Shown one piece after another: positions 1-6,949 of a stretch of 64,000 nt of DNA. Both the position numbers and the translations under genes were made by a program. Source of the DNA: Rhizobium pisi (lineage in GTDB: Bacteria; Pseudomonadota; Alphaproteobacteria; Rhizobiales; Rhizobiaceae); assembly GCF_003938655.1 (NCBI RefSeq), contig NZ_RJJT01000015.1, positions 62,001 to 126,000 on the forward strand. Direction: 5' to 3'. The notes below the pieces were generated by a model. That model was not told the origin of the DNA. It ran no database searches and saw only the letters and a program-made list of their open reading frames with translations. Numbering within the stretch: the stretch's first letter is position 1; each line of letters opens with the position of its first letter.

Positions 1-14
1 TGCAGGTTCTGCAT

Positions 15-755
15 TCAGGCGAGATAACCGCCGTCGATCGTCAGGCTGGCGCCGGTGACGAAGGCGGCCTCGGCACTGGCGAGATACGCGGCGAGGCCGG
101 CAATCTCGCGGTCCTCACCCAAACGGCCAAGCGCCATCAGCGGCTTAAGGCGCTCATGATCGTCCTCATTGGAGTTCATGTCAGTCGCCGTCGGGCCGGG
201 CTGGATGTTGTTGACAGTGATGCCGCGTGAGCCGAGATCGCGGGCGAGGCCGCGGGTCATCGCGGCGATGGCGCCCTTCGTCATGCTGTAGACCGCCGAG
301 GTTGGAAAGCCGCTGCGATCGGCAGCGACGCTGCCGATGGTGATGATGCGGCCGCCTTCCTTCATATGTCTTGCCGCGGCCTGGATGCCGACGAACGCAG
401 CGCGGACATTAACGGCGAACATCCGATCGAAATCTTCGAGCGAATAGTCGTCGAGCGGGTTGAGGATAAGAATGCCGGCATTGTTGACGAGAATGTCGAG
501 ACCGCCAAAATGCCCGGCTGTCAACGCGACGGCATCCTGCACGGCCTTCGAATCGGCACTGTCGGCCCGGATCGCCAGCGCCTTGCCGCCAGCGGCCTCC
601 AGTTCGGCGACGATCGCCTTCGCCCTGTGCTCTGAACTTGAATAGGTGAAGGCGACGGCGGCGCCATCGGCTGCGAGCCTTCGGACGATGGCGGCACCGA
701 TGCCGCGCGCGCCGCCGGTAACGAGGGCAATCTTGGTGGAAAGAGGTTGAGACAT
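15..755 (-). CDS. SDR-family NAD(P)-dependent oxidoreductase
   Basis: A 246-residue classical short-chain dehydrogenase/reductase of normal length, predicted to be cytosolic. It has the cofactor glycine motif TGGARGIG at residues 13-20, NNAG at 91-94, and the catalytic Ser142, Tyr156 and Lys160 (YSMTK). The C-terminus carries the usual VTGASLTIDGG segment. The substrate cannot be read from sequence; the 3-oxoacyl-ACP reductase-like (FabG-like) subgroup is the nearest guess. The gene lies 74 bp downstream of a TetR-type regulator on the same strand, and a 16-bp operator-like palindrome sits just upstream of its ATG. Repression by that regulator is therefore likely. Confidence 0.9.
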   Translation of the reverse strand: MSQPLSTKIALVTGGARGIGAAIVRRLAADGAAVAFTYSSSEHRAKAIVAELEAAGGKALAIRADSADSKAVQDAVALTAGHFGGLDILVNNAGILILNPLDDYSLEDFDRMFAVNVRAAFVGIQAAARHMKEGGRIITIGSVAADRSGFPTSAVYSMTKGAIAAMTRGLARDLGSRGITVNNIQPGPTATDMNSNEDDHERLKPLMALGRLGEDREIAGLAAYLASAEAAFVTGASLTIDGGYLA

Positions 756-775
756 GGAGATTTCCTTCTGTTTTT

Positions 776-791
776 TGGATTGATCAGTCTA
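776..791. promoter_or_regulatory. Putative TetR operator, SDR-proximal copy
   Basis: TGGATTGATCAGTCTA is a near-perfect inverted repeat about 20 bp upstream of the SDR start codon. By hand it matches 12 of 16 positions of the palindrome at 1429-1444 upstream of the TetR gene. The shared pattern is TGGAYTRATCWGTCYA. That it is the regulator's binding site is inference. Confidence 0.6.
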
Positions 792-829
792 GAATTGCTC
801 ATGGAAAAGTCAGCTCGGAGTTGTTCTCC

Positions 830-1408
830 TCAACGAAGGCTTCTGATAGCCATGCGCGCGATGTTGCGGAGCGTCTCGGGTGGGGCGCCGTTTCGGGCGC
901 TGACTTTCATGCCCGCGAGAGCTGCGCCGAGAAATGGAACGGCGTCGGCGATATCGATATCCGCTGCGAGTTCTCCGGCCCCGCGAGCCTCACCGAGAAG
1001 GCCCTCAATCGCCAGGTGAAGCGCGTGGCCGGCGCTGTCGGTAAGAGCTGCGATCTCGGCATCGGTGCGACCGAATTCGCAGATGGCACTGACGCCGAGG
1101 CAGCAGCGCCGCGCCTCGGCAGCGGGACGTGAGGCGAAGGCGACGAGAGCACCTTCCAGCGCCTCGATCGGCCGGCCCTCTCGGCGGAGATCGGCGACGA
1201 TTTTGCCGACGCTGTCGGCATTGTAGCGCTTCAGTGCTTCCAAGTAGAGGCTGCGCTTGTCGCCGAAGGTGTCGTACATGCTCTGACGGCTGATCTTCAT
1301 CGCCGTCAGCAGATCGTCTGTCGAGGTGCCTTCGTAACCATGCTCCGAGAACACGCCGATGGCGGCCTGAAGGGCGGTGTCGCGATCGAATTCCTTGTGT
1401 CTTGCCAT
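830..1408 (-). CDS. TetR/AcrR family transcriptional regulator
   Basis: A 192-residue one-domain repressor of normal TetR length. The N-terminal helix-turn-helix spans roughly residues 10-56, with the recognition region around KISRQSMYDTFGDK. The C-terminal half is the variable ligand-binding/dimerisation domain and includes a Cys-Cys pair in the segment EARRCCLG. The gene is upstream of, and co-oriented with, the SDR reductase. Matching palindromes lie upstream of both genes, which points to autoregulation plus control of the reductase. The inducer is unknown. Confidence 0.9.
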   Translation of the reverse strand: MARHKEFDRDTALQAAIGVFSEHGYEGTSTDDLLTAMKISRQSMYDTFGDKRSLYLEALKRYNADSVGKIVADLRREGRPIEALEGALVAFASRPAAEARRCCLGVSAICEFGRTDAEIAALTDSAGHALHLAIEGLLGEARGAGELAADIDIADAVPFLGAALAGMKVSARNGAPPETLRNIARMAIRSLR

Positions 1409-1428
1409 GGCAGACGATTTACACTTTC

Positions 1429-1444
1429 TGGACTAATCTGTCCA
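1429..1444. promoter_or_regulatory. Putative TetR operator, regulator-proximal copy
   Basis: TGGACTAATCTGTCCA has perfect 5-bp arms (TGGAC/GTCCA) around a 6-bp centre. It lies about 20 bp upstream of the TetR start codon, in the gap shared with the divergent monophosphatase gene. Its spacing to the gene and sequence match the copy at 776-791. Confidence 0.65.
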
Positions 1445-1623
1445 TAATAAAATTGGCATGGCTTGCATTGCAGGGCAGCCATGCGCGCCTCCCCTTGAAA
1501 TTTCCGTGATTTTGTGGTCTTGAGGCCGCCAATCTTTGCAGCGCTGCCTGTCATGCATGTTCAGGGACATTTCCCGCCCCTGGCAGCGCGCGCCTCGTAT
1601 CAGTCCCAAGGAAAAATGCGCAG

Positions 1624-2424
1624 ATGGCCCGTTCAGCTCTTCTCAATGTCATGGTTCAGGCTGCCCTCAAGGCAGGAAAATCGCTGGGGCGTGATTTCGG
1701 CGAAGTGCAGAACCTGCAGGTTTCCGTGAAGGGACCGGGCGATTTCGTTTCCACCGCCGACCGCAAGGCTGAGAAGATCGTCCGGGAAGAGCTGATAAAA
1801 GCCCGCCCGACTTACGGCTTCCTCGGCGAGGAAAGCGAGGAGATCAAAGGCACGGACGGCGCGCATCGCTGGATCGTCGACCCGCTCGACGGCACGACGA
1901 ACTTCCTGCACGGCATTCCGGCTTTCGCCGTCTCGATCGCGCTCGAACGCAACGGCGAGATCGTCGCCGCCGTCGTCTTCAATCCGGCGACCGACGAGCT
2001 TTATACCGCCGAGCGCGGCGGCGGCGCCTTCCTCAACGACCGGCGCCTGCGCGTCGCCGCGCGCCGCGTGCTGTCGGATTGCGTCATCGGCTGCGGCGTG
2101 CCGGCGCTTGGCAAACGCAACCACGGCAAGTTCCTGGTCGAGCTTCGCCACGTGATGGGCGAAGTGGCGGGCATCCGCCGCCTCGGTTCGCCGACGCTCG
2201 ATCTCGCCTATGTCGCCGCCGGTCGTTTCGACGGTTTCTGGGAAGCGGAGCTCGCGCCCTGGGACATGGCGGCCGGCATCCTGCTCATTCGCGAAGCAGG
2301 CGGTTTTGCCACCGACTGGGACGGCGGGGCGGCCATTCTGGAGAGCGGCGCGATCGTCGCCGGCAACGAAGCCATCCACAAGGCGCTGCTCGAGGTCATC
2401 AAGCGGCCGATCCCCGCCAAGTGA
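1624..2424 (+). CDS. suhB: Inositol monophosphatase family protein (SuhB-like)
   Basis: A 266-residue Mg2+-dependent sugar phosphatase of the inositol monophosphatase family, cytosolic. Metal-binding motifs are in place: Glu69-Glu70 (GEES), DPLDGTTNF starting at Asp86 with Asp89, and a late Asp214 in WDMAAG. Length and motif order match bacterial SuhB, which hydrolyses inositol-1-phosphate and in enterobacteria also binds NusA. The exact substrate here is not readable. The start ATG follows an AAGGA-type ribosome site. The MotA-like gene follows after 112 bp and may share transcription. Confidence 0.88.
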   Translation: MARSALLNVMVQAALKAGKSLGRDFGEVQNLQVSVKGPGDFVSTADRKAEKIVREELIKARPTYGFLGEESEEIKGTDGAHRWIVDPLDGTTNFLHGIPAFAVSIALERNGEIVAAVVFNPATDELYTAERGGGAFLNDRRLRVAARRVLSDCVIGCGVPALGKRNHGKFLVELRHVMGEVAGIRRLGSPTLDLAYVAAGRFDGFWEAELAPWDMAAGILLIREAGGFATDWDGGAAILESGAIVAGNEAIHKALLEVIKRPIPAK

Positions 2425-2536
2425 CCGAACGGAAAACCGGCTGTTGTAAAGTCACGGTTTTCGCCCCGGCATACTTCAATTCGGCACAATGTTGCTCTAG
2501 TCTCCGCCAGCAGGGAATCCGGAGGCTGCGTAACCT

Positions 2537-3640
2537 ATGGAAAATGTGAATGTGGCGGAGATCGGCTCCACCGAAAAGACGACGGGCAATTATGCCTACA
2601 GACTTTCGAGTCCGATGCCCTTCCTCTGGACGATGCTGCTCTTCCTCGTCATCGTCGGTTTTATTGCCGCCATCCTCTTTCGGCAGACACAGACCGCCTT
2701 CATGCACAATCCGGGCCTCAACGGCCTGATCCTCGGCGTTCTCGCGGTCGGAATCATCCTTGTTTTCAATCATGTGCTGGCGCTTCGCCCCGAGGTGCGC
2801 TGGTTCAATTCGTTCCGCGCCGCCGGCAGCGCCGACAAGGTCAGCCGCAATCCGAAGCTGCTTGCGCCGATGCGGGCGCTGATCGGCAGCCGTAAAACTT
2901 CCATGGCGCTGTCGACGACGGCGCTGCGCTCCATCCTCGATTCCGTCGCCAGCCGTCTCGACGAATCGCGCGACGTTTCGCGCTACCTGATCGGCCTCCT
3001 GGTCTTCCTCGGCCTGCTCGGCACCTTCTGGGGTCTCATCGGCACCATCGGCTCGATCAGCATCGTCATCCAGTCGCTCGATGCCAGCTCGAACGGCACG
3101 GGGGATGTGCTCTCGGCGCTGAAGGAAGGGCTTTCCACGCCGCTTTCGGGCATGGGCCAAGCCTTCTCCTCCTCGCTGCTCGGCCTTTCCGGTTCGCTCA
3201 TTCTCGGCTTCCTCGACCTGCAGGCGGGCCGCGCGCAGAACCGCTTCTATATGGAGCTGGAAAACTGGCTCTCCTCCGTCACCGATGTCGGCTCCGATCT
3301 TGCGCCGGCGCTCGAGGCCGTTTCCGGCGCATCCTCGGAAGACATGCGCGCGCTTTCCGACTATCTGCGCAAGGTCTCCGAAGAGGGCGGCGTCGGCAGC
3401 CAGCGCTCGGTCGCCGCCATGGCGAGCCTCGCCGAAGGCATTCAGGGGCTGGTCAAGAACATGCGCAACGAGCAGCAGATGCTGCGCGACTGGATCGAGG
3501 CGCAGCAGGACGAAGCGAAGGCGATGCGCCGCACGCTCGACCGGCTGGCGGAACGCATCGGCCTGCAGGAGCGCGGAGGCGACAGGACCGAACGCCCGCG
3601 CGACCGGGCGAGCCACACAGAGAAGAGCGAGGGCAAATAA
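2537..3640 (+). CDS. MotA/TolQ/ExbB-like proton-channel protein
   Basis: A 367-residue inner-membrane protein. Hydrophobic segments lie near residues 29-50, 62-80, 148-168 and 200-222, with a short cytoplasmic loop. The last ~110 residues are charged and probably helical or coiled. The TM3-TM4 region (LLGTFWGLIGTIGSI ... GMGQAFSSSLLGL) resembles the MotA/TolQ/ExbB stator fold. It is not the flagellar MotA by context: no flagellar gene is near, and the next gene, 3 bp downstream, is an OmpA/MotB-like partner. The pair probably forms a proton-driven complex linking inner membrane and peptidoglycan. The process it powers is unknown. Confidence 0.75.
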   Translation: MENVNVAEIGSTEKTTGNYAYRLSSPMPFLWTMLLFLVIVGFIAAILFRQTQTAFMHNPGLNGLILGVLAVGIILVFNHVLALRPEVRWFNSFRAAGSADKVSRNPKLLAPMRALIGSRKTSMALSTTALRSILDSVASRLDESRDVSRYLIGLLVFLGLLGTFWGLIGTIGSISIVIQSLDASSNGTGDVLSALKEGLSTPLSGMGQAFSSSLLGLSGSLILGFLDLQAGRAQNRFYMELENWLSSVTDVGSDLAPALEAVSGASSEDMRALSDYLRKVSEEGGVGSQRSVAAMASLAEGIQGLVKNMRNEQQMLRDWIEAQQDEAKAMRRTLDRLAERIGLQERGGDRTERPRDRASHTEKSEGK

Positions 3641-3643
3641 GCC

Positions 3644-4675
3644 ATGGCTCTTGCCCGCAACCGCCGCCGCGAACGCACGGTGGATTACTGGCCGGGCTTC
3701 GTCGATGCCCTGTCGACGCTGCTCATCTCGATCATGTTCCTGTTGACGGTCTTCGTCGTCGGACAGTTTATTCTCAGCCGCGAAATCACGGGCCGTGACG
3801 AGGTGCTGAATCGCCTCAACAGCCAGATCAATGAGCTGACCCAGCTTCTGGCGCTTGAAAAAGGCAGCAACCAGGATCTCCAGGATTCGGTCGCCAACCT
3901 GCAGGCGTCGCTTTCCAATGCCGAAGGCGAGCGGTCGCGGCTGCAGGCACTGCTGAACGCCGGTTCGGGCGGCCAGGACGCGGCGCAGAAGCGGATCGGC
4001 ACGATGACGCAGGAGCTCGACGAGCAGAAGCAGGTGAGCGAGCGGGCGCTCAGCCAGGTCGAACTCCTGAACCAGCAGATTGCAGCCCTCCGCAGCCAGA
4101 TCGCCGCCGTCGAAGCAGCACTTCAGGCGTCGGAAGAGAAAGACCGGGTCTCGCAGACGAAGATCGCCGATCTCGGCAGCCGTCTCAACGTGGCGCTTGC
4201 CGCGCGCGTGCAGGAGCTGAACCGTTACCGCTCCGACTTCTTCGGCCGGCTGCGCGAAATCCTCTCGGACCGCGAGAATATCCGCATCGTCGGCGACCGG
4301 TTCGTCTTCCAGTCGGAAGTGCTGTTTCCCTCGGGCGCGGCCGATCTCAATCCGGATGGCCAGATGGAGATGGCAAAGCTTGCCGCCGCCCTTCTCGATC
4401 TCGCCAAGGAAATTCCGCCGGAGATCAACTGGGTGCTGCGCGTCGACGGCCATACCGACAATGTGCCGCTTGCCGGAACGGGCCGCTATCGCGACAACTG
4501 GGAGCTTTCCTCGGCGCGTGCGATTTCGGTCGTCAAGTTCCTGATCGCGCAGGGCGTGCCGGCCGATCGGCTCGTTGCTGCCGGCTTCGGCGAATTCCAG
4601 CCGATTGCACCGGGTGAGACGCCGGATGCGCGCGCCACGAACCGCCGTATCGAGCTGAAGCTGACCGAGAAATGA
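3644..4675 (+). CDS. OmpA/MotB-like peptidoglycan-binding protein, partner of the MotA-like channel
   Basis: A 343-residue protein with a short basic cytoplasmic N-terminus and a single membrane segment at about 20-42. Asp21 sits at the start of that segment, where MotB carries its proton-binding Asp. A long periplasmic coiled coil (~50-190, rich in Gln/Leu/Ala) follows, then a C-terminal OmpA-type domain from ~235. The peptidoglycan-binding motif DGHTDNVPL and the NWELSSARA and ATNRRIEL blocks are intact. It is translationally close to the upstream MotA-like gene. The stop abuts the stop of the convergent sigma-factor gene (TGA|TCA), leaving no room for a terminator. Confidence 0.82.
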   Translation: MALARNRRRERTVDYWPGFVDALSTLLISIMFLLTVFVVGQFILSREITGRDEVLNRLNSQINELTQLLALEKGSNQDLQDSVANLQASLSNAEGERSRLQALLNAGSGGQDAAQKRIGTMTQELDEQKQVSERALSQVELLNQQIAALRSQIAAVEAALQASEEKDRVSQTKIADLGSRLNVALAARVQELNRYRSDFFGRLREILSDRENIRIVGDRFVFQSEVLFPSGAADLNPDGQMEMAKLAAALLDLAKEIPPEINWVLRVDGHTDNVPLAGTGRYRDNWELSSARAISVVKFLIAQGVPADRLVAAGFGEFQPIAPGETPDARATNRRIELKLTEK

Positions 4676-5926
4676 TCAGCCTGAGAGCGCCCGGCGCGCC
4701 TGCTCCAGCCGGTGGGTGAGAAAGTCGCGCACGGCGGGACTGTCGCTGAGGCCGATCGCCGCCATGTAGGCGTCGGTCGCGGCGGTGTCATCGCCGGCGT
4801 TTGCCAGAAGAAAGGCCCGCACCGCCCAGTAAGGCTGATAAGCGGCGATGTCGCGCGGATCGAGCCTGTCGAGTTGCTCCAGGCCCGCGGCTGGACCCAG
4901 CGCCCTGCCGATCACCGCAGCCTGGCTGACGCGCGCGCCGAGCGCGGACTTCATCGTCACAAGCGCGGCGTAGAGTGTCGTCAGCGCCTGCCAGTCGGTC
5001 GCTCCTGAAAACCGGCGCGCCGCATGGACGGACTGGATCGCCGCCTGGCACTGGAACGGGCCGAAGCGGTCGAAACCTCCGGCCTTGCGCAGCAGCGCAT
5101 CGGCCTCCGCGATCATGATCGCGTTCCAGATCGCCGTATCCTGTTCGTCCAGCGGCACATATCGGCCACTGCCGTCGCGCCGGGCGCTGCGACGGGCTTC
5201 ACAGTGAAGCATCAGCGAGAGGAGGCCGATCGCTTCCGGTTCGTCGGGCAAGACGGCGAGAAGCGCGCGGCCGAGCCAGATCGCCTCACCGGCAAGCGAA
5301 TGGCGCTCCTCCTCGCCGTCGAGACCGTCCCAGCCGAGGCCATAGGCGGCGTAGATCGCCGAAAGAACGGCGGCAAGCCGACCTGATAGGGCGGGGCGAG
5401 GGGGAACGGCGAAGGGAATGCCGGCATCGCGGATCTTCATCTTGGCCCGCACCAGCCGCTGGCTCATCGCTTCCGGTGAAACGACGAAGGCTCGCGCGAT
5501 GGTCTTCGCCTCGATGCCGAGAACGGTCTGCAGCATCAGCGGGGTATGCACGGAGCTGTCGATGGCGGGATGGGTGCAGGCGAAAAGCAGCTTCAGCCGC
5601 TCATCGGGAAAGGCGGATTTGCCGGCTTCGTTCATACGTTCCTCGGCCTCCTCGAAGGCGAGCGACAGCGTCGCTTGCGCGTTGGCCTGGACGGCGCGGT
5701 GGCGGGCGGCCTGCATGAGGTTCCGACGTGCGGCGACCAGCAGCCAGGCTTCCGGATTGCCGGGAACGCCGCGTTCGGGCCAGACACGAAGCGCCGAAGC
5801 CAGTGCTTCCGATAATGCGTCTTCCGCCGCCGGCACGTCGCGCGAACGGGCGGCGAGGAAGGCGATCAGCTTGCCGTAGGATTGACGCGCCACCTCTTCG
5901 GCAGCGCGTCCGGCATCGGGTGGCAT
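4676..5926 (-). CDS. ECF sigma factor of the ECF42 / SigJ-like type with long C-terminal extension
   Basis: A 416-residue sigma factor. The sigma-2 region lies at about 15-85 and a sigma-4 region at ~115-170 (AIARAFVVSPEAMSQRLVRAK). A ~240-residue helical C-terminal extension follows, which ordinary ECF factors lack. This architecture, with a YCII/DGPF gene 7 bp upstream, matches the ECF42 group. Members of that group have no anti-sigma factor and depend on the C-terminal extension. Signal and regulon are unknown. It is transcribed after the YCII gene and converges end to end with the OmpA-like gene. Confidence 0.85.
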   Translation of the reverse strand: MPPDAGRAAEEVARQSYGKLIAFLAARSRDVPAAEDALSEALASALRVWPERGVPGNPEAWLLVAARRNLMQAARHRAVQANAQATLSLAFEEAEERMNEAGKSAFPDERLKLLFACTHPAIDSSVHTPLMLQTVLGIEAKTIARAFVVSPEAMSQRLVRAKMKIRDAGIPFAVPPRPALSGRLAAVLSAIYAAYGLGWDGLDGEEERHSLAGEAIWLGRALLAVLPDEPEAIGLLSLMLHCEARRSARRDGSGRYVPLDEQDTAIWNAIMIAEADALLRKAGGFDRFGPFQCQAAIQSVHAARRFSGATDWQALTTLYAALVTMKSALGARVSQAAVIGRALGPAAGLEQLDRLDPRDIAAYQPYWAVRAFLLANAGDDTAATDAYMAAIGLSDSPAVRDFLTHRLEQARRALSG

Positions 5927-5933
5927 CCTCGCC

Positions 5934-6272
5934 TCACATCTGCAGGCGCGGGCGCACCTCGACCGAACCCCTGTCGGAGATCGGAACGCGTGTCGCCCAT
6001 TCGAGCGCGGTATCCATGTCGGGAACCTCGATCAGATAGAAGCCGCCGAGCTGTTCCTTACCTTCGGGATAGGGGCCGTCCTGAACATCGTGGTCCTCGC
6101 CTTTGCGGCGCACGATCGTGCCGGTTTCCGGGCCTGTCAGCCCGGCGCCACCGGTCATGATCCCTGCCTGGGCAAGCGCCTTGCTATAGGCGATCCAGCC
6201 GTCGCGATAGGCAGGGTCGCTGCGCCGAGCAAAGTCCTCGGCGCCTTCGCGAATGATGAGAGCATATTGCAT
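5934..6272 (-). CDS. YCII-related (DGPF-type) protein, partner of the ECF42 sigma factor
   Basis: A 112-residue cytosolic alpha/beta-barrel protein of the YciI-like/DGPF family. The family motif appears as DGPYPEGKEQLGGFYLIE, and the family is of normal length. The protein stops 7 bp before the sigma-factor start, so the two form an operon. DGPF genes are the characteristic neighbours and targets of ECF42 sigma factors; their biochemical role is not established. A ribosome site (CAGGAG) precedes the ATG. Confidence 0.85.
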   Translation of the reverse strand: MQYALIIREGAEDFARRSDPAYRDGWIAYSKALAQAGIMTGGAGLTGPETGTIVRRKGEDHDVQDGPYPEGKEQLGGFYLIEVPDMDTALEWATRVPISDRGSVEVRPRLQM

Positions 6273-6506
6273 GGAAAACTCCTGATCTCATGGTTGGCAT
6301 TGATCCGGGCATGCCGATATCGGGGACCGATATCCGAAAGCTGTGAAGCCCGGCGGAGCGGCGGGCCGTTCCGATACAATGAGGCGCGGCCACGGGTCGT
6401 TTCGACATGGCTTTCAAAAAATATGCGAAAAAGAAAAATGGCGCCGAAAATCAAGAGCGAGCAGGCCGGGCTCAAAGGCACCGGCGCTGCTCAAGGGCGC
6501 GAAAAG

Positions 6507-6535
6507 GGCAGGGATGGCGTGACGCCGCCCCTGCC
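6507..6535 (-). terminator. Rho-independent terminator of the DUF1508 gene
   Basis: The inverted repeat GGCAGGG...CCCTGCC forms a strong stem. On the minus strand it is followed by a short T run (from the A run at 6502-6505). It lies 8 bp beyond the stop of the gene at 6543-6731. Confidence 0.65.
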
Positions 6536-6542
6536 GATCGGA

Positions 6543-6731
6543 TCAGGATTCGGCCTTCGTCTGATCGACGACTTCGGCACCGGGCGTGTTCTTCTTGATG
6601 GATTCGATGGCGCTCATGGCGGACGCCTTCGCCTTGTAGCCCTCGGATGAGAACATGGCTTCGCCGTTCGATGCCTTGAAGCGGAAGCGGAACTCGCCCG
6701 CCTTATCCTTATAAACTTCGAATTTATACAT
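6543..6731 (-). CDS. YegP family (DUF1508) small protein
   Basis: A 62-residue single-repeat DUF1508 protein. It has the pattern YKDKAGEFRFRFKASNGE followed by a helix containing GYKAKASAMSAIESIKKN, the usual YegP repeat. The family folds as a small alpha/beta unit of unknown function; E. coli YegP has two repeats, this one has one. It is monocistronic, with its own terminator downstream. Confidence 0.85.
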   Translation of the reverse strand: MYKFEVYKDKAGEFRFRFKASNGEAMFSSEGYKAKASAMSAIESIKKNTPGAEVVDQTKAES

Positions 6732-6949
6732 GGATGTCTCCCGAAACGCTGAATTGCAACCATCAGCTTAGTGGAGGCTAGATCAAAATGGCGAGCTTTT
6801 CCACTGCCTTAATTAGAATTCGATTGCTTAGCGTCCAATTGTCACCGTTTCCATTGGGCGCAAGCGAATGCGGGGGCGCGAAAGGCAACCACAGGGAGGT
6901 GCGGTCAAGGTCAGACTTTAGTGGTTGTCGATGAACAGGCGCATGCCGG

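Noticed and set aside
2399..4453. 684-residue minus-strand frame opposite the MotA/OmpA-like genes
   Set aside because: Arg/Ala/Asp-rich antisense shadow of two well-supported genes; typical for high-GC DNA and without any recognisable motif.
2537..4675. Zorya-type phage defence (ZorA/ZorB-like stator)
   Set aside because: Stator and OmpA-like proteins are adjacent, but there are no ZorC, ZorD or ZorE genes near and the MotA-like protein lacks the very long ZorA tail; a housekeeping envelope role is more likely.
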